Source: DASRBO01 sp035653595 (GTDB taxonomy: Bacteria; Actinomycetota; Acidimicrobiia; Acidimicrobiales; JAJPHE01). From it: a stretch of 11,259 nucleotides of DNA. The position numbers and the translations under genes were made by a program. Below, piece by piece: positions 6,163 through 11,259 of this stretch (position 1 is the stretch's first letter; every line of letters begins with the position of its first letter). The stretch lies in assembly GCA_035653595.1 (NCBI GenBank), contig DASRBO010000100.1:1-11259 (forward strand), in the 5' to 3' direction. A model generated the notes under the pieces. It was not told the origin of the DNA and ran no database searches. It was given only the letters and a program-made list of their open reading frames with translations.

Positions 6163-7352
6163 AGCTGCTCTACGTCGTGCAGCGCTACGGCCCCGAGGTG
6201 TTCGGCGGGGCCGAGCAGGCCTGCCGCGACTTCGCCTCCCGCATGGCGGGCGCCGGCCACGAGGTGTCGGTGCTCACCAGCGCCGCCCTCAGCTACGTGG
6301 ACTGGGCCAACCACTACCCGGTGGGCGAGGCCGAGCTGGAGGGTGTCAGGCTGCACCGCCTGGGTGTCGAGGCGCCCCGCGACCACCAGGTCTTCGGCGC
6401 CCTCCAGCACCGGGTGATGGCCGGGCGCAAGCCGGTGCCCTGGTACCTGCAGAGGGAATGGATGCGCCAGCAGGGCCCCCAGGTGCCCGAGCTGCCGGCC
6501 TGGCTCGAGCGTCATGCCGGCGAGTACGACGTTGTCGTCTTCTTCACCTACCTGTACTGGACCACCTGGGCCGGGCTTCCGGTCGCCGCCCACCGGGTGC
6601 CGACGCTGCTGCACCCCACCGCCCACGACGAGCCTCCCATCTACCTGGGCCTGTTCGACGCCGTGTTCCGCCATCCCGACGCCTTCGGCTTCCTGACCGT
6701 GGAGGAGGCCGACCTGGTGTCCCGGCGGTTCCGGGTCCGGCGGCCCTCGGCGGTGCTGGGCATCGGGGCCGAGCTGGAGGTGCCGGGCGATCCCGACGGC
6801 TTCCGCCAGCGCTTCGGGGTGGGCGACCGCCCGTTCCTCCTGTACGTCGGCCGGGTCGATCCCCACAAGGGCACCGAGGAGCTCTACGACCACTTCGTGA
6901 CCTACAAGCAGCGCCACCCCGGACCCCTGGCCCTGGTCGTGCTGGGGGAGCCGGTGCGGCCGCTGCCCGAGCACCCGGACGTGTTCGGCACCGGCTACGT
7001 CGACGACGAGACCAGGCGCTCCGGGGTGCGGGCGTGCACGGCGCTGGTGCACCCGTCCTTCTTCGAGAGCTTCTCCATGGTCGTGACCGAGGCGTGGGCC
7101 GCCCTCAAGCCGGTGATCGTGCAGGGCCGCTGCGAGGTCCTGCGGGGCCAGGTCGTGCGCAGCGGGGGCGGCCTGCCCTACCAGGGCTTCGGAGAGTTCG
7201 AGGCGGCGGTCGAGGCGGTGACCGGCGACCCCCGGCTGGCCGACGCCCTGGCCGGCGCCGGGCGCCGGTTCGTGGAGGCCAACTACCGCTGGGAGGACGT
7301 GCTGGCCCGCTACGAGCGGCTGCTGTGGCGGACCTCGATCCTGGCCCCCTGA
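6159..7352 (+). CDS. Glycosyltransferase family 4 (397 aa, probable CTG start)
   Basis: This GT4 glycosyltransferase is clearly paralogous to the protein at 578-1765. Both share K-L-x-x-V-V-x-R-Y-G with GGAE near the N-terminus, HPxAHDExPI, YKxRHPGPLALV and VEANxxW near the C-terminus. The donor site is FLLYVGRVDPHKG (R232, K237) with E-x7-E as ESFSMVVTE (E303, E311). The N-terminus MKLLYVVQRYGPEVFGGAE is reached only if CTG at 6159 initiates; it overlaps the upstream stop as CTGA, exactly as the paralogue's TTG does, and has AGGAGG five bases before it. Starting at GTG 6177 would remove the first beta strand. The 3' end overlaps the convergent HAD gene by 43 bases. It is the last gene of the plus-strand run; the substrate is unknown. 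Confidence 0.9.
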   Translation: MKLLYVVQRYGPEVFGGAEQACRDFASRMAGAGHEVSVLTSAALSYVDWANHYPVGEAELEGVRLHRLGVEAPRDHQVFGALQHRVMAGRKPVPWYLQREWMRQQGPQVPELPAWLERHAGEYDVVVFFTYLYWTTWAGLPVAAHRVPTLLHPTAHDEPPIYLGLFDAVFRHPDAFGFLTVEEADLVSRRFRVRRPSAVLGIGAELEVPGDPDGFRQRFGVGDRPFLLYVGRVDPHKGTEELYDHFVTYKQRHPGPLALVVLGEPVRPLPEHPDVFGTGYVDDETRRSGVRACTALVHPSFFESFSMVVTEAWAALKPVIVQGRCEVLRGQVVRSGGGLPYQGFGEFEAAVEAVTGDPRLADALAGAGRRFVEANYRWEDVLARYERLLWRTSILAP

Positions 7353-7975
7353 GGCCCGGCCGGGCGGCCCCGTCGCACCCGGTTGGCGGAGGAGGCCATC
7401 TCCAGCAGCTGGCGGTCGCCCCGGCTGTTGCCGTAGGCGGTCAGGACCGCTCCCTGCAACCCGGCCTGGTCGAGCCAGCGGCTGAGGCGGACGGCCTTCT
7501 CCGGGCCCCGGCAGTTGGGGCCATCCAGCCGACCGGTCAGCACCCCGTCGGGGGAGACCTCGAGGCGGGTGCCGATGGCGTCGTCCATCTCCAGCCGGGC
7601 GGCGGCGGGCCGCAGGTAGAGCTCCAGCGAGGCCGACACGATGACCATCCGGTCGCCGGCCCGGCGGTGGGTCTCGAGGATCCGCCGCATCGGCGCGGTC
7701 ACCTGGCGGGCGACCGCCTCGGCGTACTCCTCGGCCAAGGCGGACACCTCCTCGAGGGGGCGGCCGGCCATCACCCGGGCGACCAGGTCGGCCTTCATGG
7801 CATCCCGCCAGCCCGAGGCCGGCGGCCGGCGCAGGGCCATGCGGGCCAGGCCCTGGGCCACCGCCTTCGTGCCGGCCACCCGCCGGCAGAAGCCGAGGAA
7901 GCTGTCGCTGGTGGTGAGGGTGCCGTCGAAGTCGAAGGCGGCCACCGCCGGCGGCTCCGTCGGGGCGTCCGCCAT
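7310..7975 (-). CDS. HAD-IB family phosphatase, candidate DPPR phosphatase
   Basis: This 221-residue HAD superfamily subclass IB hydrolase (related to SerB and PgpC types) would cleave a phosphomonoester through a phospho-aspartate. Motif I is AFDFDGTLT (nucleophile D15, general acid D17), motif II IVSAS (S114), the signature PNCRGPEK supplies the lysine (K160), and motif IV is YGNSRGD (D187, with Asn at the usual first Asp, a variant I recall in this family). The helical cap lies between residues 25 and 105. The ATG at 7975 overlaps the dprE2 stop (TGATG). A longer in-frame start at 8056 would run inside dprE2 and adds no conserved sequence. From its place after ubiA-dprE1-dprE2 I infer that it removes the 5-phosphate of decaprenylphosphoryl-5-phosphoribose, a step assigned to a PAP2-type protein (Rv3807c) in mycobacteria. 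General housekeeping phosphatase activity is the alternative. Confidence 0.85.
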   Translation of the reverse strand: MADAPTEPPAVAAFDFDGTLTTSDSFLGFCRRVAGTKAVAQGLARMALRRPPASGWRDAMKADLVARVMAGRPLEEVSALAEEYAEAVARQVTAPMRRILETHRRAGDRMVIVSASLELYLRPAAARLEMDDAIGTRLEVSPDGVLTGRLDGPNCRGPEKAVRLSRWLDQAGLQGAVLTAYGNSRGDRQLLEMASSANRVRRGRPAGPQGARIEVRHSSRS

Positions 7976-8733
7976 CAGATGGGCAGCCGGCGGAAGACCG
8001 GGTGGGGCACGTGGCGCAGGGCGCTCATGACGCCCCTCATGGCCGGGGGGACCCACACGATCCGGCTGCCCTTCTCCAGCCCCCGCACCACGGCGGCGGC
8101 CACCTGGTCGGCGTCCACACTGAGCGGGGCCTCCTTCAAGCCCGCGGTCATGCGGGTGCGCACGAAGCCGGGGCGCACCACCATGACCCGCACGGCGGTG
8201 CCGGCCAGGGCGTCGGCCAGGCCGAGGAAGAAGGAGTCGGCCCCCGCCTTCGCCGAGCCGTAGACGAAGTTGGAGCGCCTGACCCTCTCGCCGGCCACGC
8301 TGGACAGCAGCACGATGTCGCCGTGGCCCTGGGCCCTCATGGCCTCGGCCACCGCCACCCCGGCGGCGGCGGCGGCGGTGAAGTTGACGGTGACGGCCTG
8401 CACCGCCCCGGCCGGGTCGCGCTCGTCGTGGTCCTGGTGACCCAACGCCCCGAAGGCCACCAGGGCGAGGTCGACGTCGCCTCCGGCGAAGGCCTGCTCC
8501 ACCACCCCGGCGACCGAAAGCGGCTGGAGGGCGTCGAAGGTGGCGATCTCCAGGGGGCCCGCCCCCTTGGCGCCCAGGCGGGCCGACAGGGCCTCCAGGC
8601 CCGGCCGGTCCCGTCCCGCCAGCACCAGCCGGCGGGCCCGGCGGGCGACCAGGGCGTCGAGCACCGCCCCGGCGATGTCGGATGTCGCCCCCAGGGCCAG
8701 CACCGACTGGGGCATGCCCATGGCGTCCCTCAT
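7975..8733 (-). CDS. dprE2: Decaprenylphosphoryl-2-keto-ribose reductase DprE2 (SDR family)
   Basis: This 252-residue short-chain dehydrogenase reduces the 2-keto intermediate made by DprE1 to decaprenylphosphoryl-D-arabinose using NAD(P)H. It resembles the mycobacterial protein, about 254 residues, from end to end. Shared segments include PQSVLALGATSDI at the cofactor-binding loop (8-20), FAGGDVDLALVAFG (82-95), SSVAGERVRRSNFVYGSAKAG with catalytic S145, Y158 and K162, VRPGFVRTRM, LKEAPLSVD, and the C-terminal FRRLPI, which mirrors FRKLPI. N117 completes the tetrad. The ATG at 8733 overlaps the dprE1 stop (ATGA) and the TGA overlaps the HAD start (TGATG), so all three are translationally coupled. 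The long upstream extension of this frame runs through dprE1 and is not used. Confidence 0.95.
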   Translation of the reverse strand: MRDAMGMPQSVLALGATSDIAGAVLDALVARRARRLVLAGRDRPGLEALSARLGAKGAGPLEIATFDALQPLSVAGVVEQAFAGGDVDLALVAFGALGHQDHDERDPAGAVQAVTVNFTAAAAAGVAVAEAMRAQGHGDIVLLSSVAGERVRRSNFVYGSAKAGADSFFLGLADALAGTAVRVMVVRPGFVRTRMTAGLKEAPLSVDADQVAAAVVRGLEKGSRIVWVPPAMRGVMSALRHVPHPVFRRLPI

Positions 8734-10070
8734 TCGAGCAGTCCCAGACGGCGGGCCAGATCCGAGCACAGCACCCGGTCGGGGTCGACCTTGTCGCGGA
8801 CCACCCGCCACTCCTCCAGCCGGGGGTACATCGCCTCCACCAGCTCGGGGCGCAGTCGGGAGTCCTTGGCCAGGTAGACCCGGCCCCCGGCCCCAGCCAC
8901 CTCCCCGTCGACGGCGTCGAGCAGCGGGCCGAGCATCGACGGGCCCACCGGTACGTCGAGGGCCAGGGTCCAGCCGGCGCAGGGGAACGAGAGGTGCCCG
9001 GCCCCGGCGGGGCCGAAGGTCTTGAGCACCCCCAGGAAGGACGGGCACCGGCCGCTGCTCAGTCGTTCGATCACCCGCCGGAGGGTCGCCTCCTCCCCGA
9101 AGGGGACCACCAGCTGGTACTGGAGGAAGCCGCGGGCGCCGTACAGGCGGTTCCACCCCCTCACCCCGTCGAGGGGGTGGAAGAAGCCGCCGAGGCCCTG
9201 GATGCGGCCGCTCTCCTGGCGGGGGGCGTGCCTGAACCAGGCCTCGTTGAAGGCGGCGATGCTGGCCCGGTTGAGCAGTCCCGACGGGGCCCAGGGCGGG
9301 CTCGGCACCGGGCCGCTGGTCCGGAAGCGGAGCGGATCGGAGCGCAGCCCGGGCGGCAGCTGGTCGGTCCGGGCGTGCTCGCCGCTGGTGATCACCGAGC
9401 GGCCCATGCGGCGCCCGGTGGACAGGCAGTCGATCCACGCCACCGAGTAGCGGTGGTCGTCAGCGGCCATCAGGGCCATGGTCTCGTCCAGATCGGTGGT
9501 GCGTCGGGTGTCCACCGCCATGTAGGCGCTCTGGACCGGGGTCATCTGCAGGTCGACCTCCAGCACCACCCCGGTGAGGCCCATGCCCCCGGCGGTGGCG
9601 TCGAACAGGTCGTCGCCTGCAGACAGCTCCTCCACCCCGACGGGGGTGGCCAGGCGCAGGCCGGACACATGGGCGGTCAGGCTGCCGTCGCGGTGGTGGT
9701 TCTTCCCGTGGACATCGGCGGCGACGGCCCCGCCCATGGTCACCTGCCTGGTCCCCGGGGTCACCGGCACGAACCAACCCCGGGCCAGGAAGGCCCGGAT
9801 CACCTCGTCGATGCTGCGGCCGCCGCCGACGGTGGCCAGGCCGGTGTCCGGGTCGAGGTCGAGCCGGCCGGCGACGGCGGTCATGTCGATGACCCGGCCG
9901 CCGGCGTTCTGGGCGCAGTCGCCGTAGCCACGGCCCAGGCCTCGGGCGATGACCCCCCGGCGCCCGGCGGCACCGAGGATGTCGACCACCTCATCGGCCG
10001 ACGACGGCCGGAGCACCTCGGCCGCCGACGGAGAGGTGCGGGCCCAGCCGGTCAGCAGCTCAGACGCCAT
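8730..10070 (-). CDS. dprE1: Decaprenylphosphoryl-beta-D-ribose 2'-oxidase DprE1 (FAD)
   Basis: This 446-residue FAD-dependent oxidase of the VAO/PCMH fold oxidises the 2'-hydroxyl of decaprenylphosphoryl-ribose, the first half of the epimerisation to arabinose. It matches M. tuberculosis DprE1 (461 residues) throughout: LTGWARTSPS, IARGLGRGYGDCAQN for FAD pyrophosphate binding (41-55), PVTPGTRQVTMGGAVAADVHG with GKNHH (H121, equivalent to His132), YGARGFLQYQLVVP, LSFPCAGW, YLAKDSR (K402, equivalent to Lys418) and KVDPDRVLCSDLARRL. The position of the drug-target Cys387 (GWNICVDFP) reads GWTLALDVP here, that is Ala370. The enzyme works at the membrane, facing the periplasm in mycobacteria. 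Its ATG lies 11 bases inside the ubiA end and its stop overlaps dprE2. Confidence 0.95.
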   Translation of the reverse strand: MASELLTGWARTSPSAAEVLRPSSADEVVDILGAAGRRGVIARGLGRGYGDCAQNAGGRVIDMTAVAGRLDLDPDTGLATVGGGRSIDEVIRAFLARGWFVPVTPGTRQVTMGGAVAADVHGKNHHRDGSLTAHVSGLRLATPVGVEELSAGDDLFDATAGGMGLTGVVLEVDLQMTPVQSAYMAVDTRRTTDLDETMALMAADDHRYSVAWIDCLSTGRRMGRSVITSGEHARTDQLPPGLRSDPLRFRTSGPVPSPPWAPSGLLNRASIAAFNEAWFRHAPRQESGRIQGLGGFFHPLDGVRGWNRLYGARGFLQYQLVVPFGEEATLRRVIERLSSGRCPSFLGVLKTFGPAGAGHLSFPCAGWTLALDVPVGPSMLGPLLDAVDGEVAGAGGRVYLAKDSRLRPELVEAMYPRLEEWRVVRDKVDPDRVLCSDLARRLGLLE

Positions 10071-10995
10071 AGACGCCGAGCCCGAACAGCAGCACCCAGG
10101 CCAGGCCGAGCAGCTGGATGGTGCGGTCGGCCAGGACGACCTCCTCGGGCGCCCCGCCCCCGCCGGTGTCGATCACCAGGGCGTAACGCAGGATGGCCAG
10201 CACGAAGGGGGCTATGGACAGCTCGAACCACAGCGCCACCGCCCCGGGGGCGGCCGCCTTCTCGAAGGCCCACAGGCAGTAGCCGGCGATGGCGACGGCG
10301 GAGGAGACCGAGCGCACGTAGCGGAGGTAGCCGAGGGAGTAGTCGCCGAGGATGGGCCGGTGGCCGGCCCTGGCCTCACCGAGCTCCACGTGCTCGGCGT
10401 GGCGCTTGCCGCCGACCATGAACAGGGACCCGAAGCTGGCCACGATGATGAACCAGTTCGAGAGGGGAACGCCGGTGGCGACGCCGCCGGCCACCGCCCG
10501 GAGCACGAAGCCGGAGGCCAGGGCACCCATGTCGAGCACCGGCTCGTGCTTGAGGCGCAGTGAGTAGGCGATGGTGATGGCGGCGTAGGCGCCGGTCACC
10601 GCGACCATCTGCGAGGACAGGGCGGCCGAGGCGCCGATGCCGGCCGCCGTCAGGAGGGTGCCGACGGCGAGGGCGGCCGGCACGGTCACCCGGCCGGCGG
10701 CGATGGGCCGGCGGGACTTGCGGGGGTGCTGGCGGTCGGCAGCGGCGTCGAGGGTGTCGTTGAAGAAGTAGGTGCCGGCGGAAACGGCGCAGAAGATGGC
10801 GAAGGCGGCCGCCGCCCGCTCGAGCGGCCTGGCATGGCCGAGCACGCCGGCGGCGCCCGGGGCGGCGAACACCAGCACGTTCTTGATCCACTGCTTGGGC
10901 CGGGCCGTCTGGACCAGATCGACCAGCAAGCCCCCGGCGGCGGCAACTCCCGTCCGGTGGGGGGCCGTCTCCTCGGGCTCGGCGCTGGCCAGCAT
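10060..10995 (-). CDS. ubiA: Decaprenyl-phosphate phosphoribosyltransferase (UbiA family, Rv3806c-like DPPR synthase)
   Basis: This 311-residue polytopic UbiA-superfamily membrane protein transfers 5-phosphoribose from PRPP to polyprenyl phosphate, the committed step toward decaprenylphosphoryl-arabinose. It matches the mycobacterial Rv3806c protein along its length: ARPKQWIKNVLVFAAP (31-46), the Mg-binding NDTLDAAADRQHP (N79, D80, D83, D87), RRPIAAGRV, YSLRLKHEPVLD (144-155), GGVATGVPLSNWF, SFGSLFMVGGKRHAE, YLRYV, LWAFE, AILRYA and DRTIQLLGLAW. About eight or nine hydrophobic segments are visible. The ATG at 10995 is the only ATG near the N-terminus and is separated from the tRNA-Lys 3' end by one base, with no Shine-Dalgarno. 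A TTG at about residue 23 is an alternative start. It is the first protein gene of the operon. Confidence 0.95.
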   Translation of the reverse strand: MLASAEPEETAPHRTGVAAAGGLLVDLVQTARPKQWIKNVLVFAAPGAAGVLGHARPLERAAAAFAIFCAVSAGTYFFNDTLDAAADRQHPRKSRRPIAAGRVTVPAALAVGTLLTAAGIGASAALSSQMVAVTGAYAAITIAYSLRLKHEPVLDMGALASGFVLRAVAGGVATGVPLSNWFIIVASFGSLFMVGGKRHAEHVELGEARAGHRPILGDYSLGYLRYVRSVSSAVAIAGYCLWAFEKAAAPGAVALWFELSIAPFVLAILRYALVIDTGGGGAPEEVVLADRTIQLLGLAWVLLFGLGVYGV

Positions 10996-10996
10996 G

Positions 10997-11068
10997 TGCG
11001 CCCCCTGGGATTCGAACCCAGAACCTGCGGATTAAGAGTCCGTTGCTCTGCCGTTGAGCTAGAGGCGC
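10997..11068 (-). tRNA. tRNA-Lys (anticodon CUU)
   Basis: A 72-nt cloverleaf folds on the minus strand. The acceptor stem is GCGCCTC with GGGGCGC (one U-G pair), the D stem GCTC/GAGC, and the anticodon loop CTCTTAA with anticodon CTT at 11036-11034, reading AAG. The T arm is CTGGG TTCGAAT CCCAG, and the discriminator is A at 10997. The CCA end is not encoded, so a nucleotidyltransferase must add it and RNase Z-type cleavage is expected. The first anticodon-stem pair is an A-C mismatch. The ubiA ATG follows after a single C. Confidence 0.96.
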
Positions 11069-11095
11069 TCGCCGCCGTGGCGGCGTGGAGGGAAG

Positions 11096-11101
11096 ATACT
11101 A
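11096..11101 (-). promoter_or_regulatory. Possible -10 element for tRNA-Lys and the arabinose operon
   Basis: On the minus strand TAGTAT fits TANNNT and lies 27 bases upstream of the tRNA 5' end, in a small AT-richer island of a GC-rich gap. No -35 is convincing. A GCCGC/GCGGC inverted repeat lies between it and the tRNA, within the precursor leader. Confidence 0.45.
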
Positions 11102-11159
11102 ACCGACGCCGTCGCCGCCCCCCACGGCCGGGGCGGAGGCCGCCGGACCCCGACACGGT

Positions 11160-11165
11160 TAGATT
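11160..11165 (+). promoter_or_regulatory. Probable leaderless promoter -10 for the right-edge gene
   Basis: TAGATT is a good TANNNT match ending six bases before ATG at 11172. There is no Shine-Dalgarno between them. The spacing predicts transcription starting at the ATG itself. With the opposed element at 11096-11101 it makes the 103-base gap (11069-11171) a divergent promoter region. Confidence 0.55.
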
Positions 11166-11171
11166 GGCCGG

Positions 11172-11259
11172 ATGCCGAGGTTCGGGGCTGCGGTCGCGGA
11201 CGCAGCCCGGGCCGCCATGCGCCTGGACCGGGCCAAGGTGGCGCCCGATGTGGGACTCA
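11172..11259 (+). CDS. N-terminus of an unidentified protein (cut by window end)
   Basis: Twenty-nine codons are visible, starting MPRFGAAVADAARAAM and continuing RLDRAKVAPDVGL, with no stop before the window ends. The arrangement of an Ala/Arg-rich helix followed by RLDR and a short Pro-Asp turn faintly recalls the N-terminus of FUSC-type membrane proteins, but this is too little for a call. The ATG is supported by the leaderless-type promoter immediately upstream. The gene is divergent from tRNA-Lys. Confidence 0.5.
   Translation, partial: MPRFGAAVADAARAAMRLDRAKVAPDVGL

Noticed and set aside
7975..8056. Upstream in-frame start for the HAD gene
   Set aside because: The added residues are antisense-free but lie wholly within the dprE2 end, lack conservation, and the ATG at 7975 overlaps the dprE2 stop.
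6458..8263. A 601-codon plus-strand open frame crossing the convergent junction
   Set aside because: It overlaps the glycosyltransferase out of frame and is antisense to the HAD and dprE2 genes; no recognisable domain.
8682..10421. A 579-codon plus-strand open frame
   Set aside because: It is antisense to dprE1 and ubiA, which match known proteins end to end; its composition is that of a shadow frame.
10997..11068. tRNA gene as an attachment site for an integrated element
   Set aside because: No integrase and no repeat of the tRNA 3' end is visible in the window, and the gene after it is core envelope biosynthesis.

Overview
The window is very GC-rich and almost fully coding. It reads as a chromosomal cell-envelope locus of a high-GC actinobacterium. 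Evidence for this is the near end-to-end match of three minus-strand genes to mycobacterial decaprenylphosphoryl-arabinose enzymes, the GTG/TTG starts, the apparently leaderless promoters, and a secreted SpoIID-like protein with 42-residue 'GYWLVASDGG...FGDA' repeats. I associate that repeat type mainly with Acidimicrobiia, so the class assignment is an inference from memory, not a search result.

Plus strand, 1-7352: envelope polysaccharide genes. A family-4 glycosyltransferase cut by the window edge (1-581) overlaps a second GT4 (578-1765). After a 118-base gap comes an exported SpoIID/LytB-domain protein carrying five exact-period repeats (1884-3827). A leaderless-looking promoter then precedes a SAM-dependent methyltransferase with a helical N-terminus (3890-5089). 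This overlaps another GT4 pair (5089-6162 and 6159-7352). The two GT4 pairs are paralogous as pairs, and each second gene starts at a non-ATG codon (TTG, CTG) fused to the preceding stop.

Minus strand, 11068-7310: a compact unit reading tRNA-Lys(CUU), ubiA-like DPPR synthase, dprE1, dprE2, HAD-IB phosphatase. The genes overlap or abut at every junction. Together they could convert phosphoribosyl pyrophosphate and polyprenyl phosphate into polyprenylphosphoryl-D-arabinose, the donor for arabinan. The HAD protein is well placed to be the phosphatase step. The tRNA 3' end lies one base from the ubiA start codon, and the DprE1 residue equivalent to the benzothiazinone-target cysteine is alanine. 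The minus-strand unit ends convergently inside the last 43 bases of the final glycosyltransferase.

Right edge: a 103-base divergent gap with opposed -10-like elements, then the first 29 codons of an unfinished plus-strand gene.

Overall, the window pairs a lipid-linked D-arabinose supply operon with a glycosyltransferase/methyltransferase cluster and a probable peptidoglycan-acting secreted protein. I saw no phage, insertion sequence, CRISPR or toxin-antitoxin signal.
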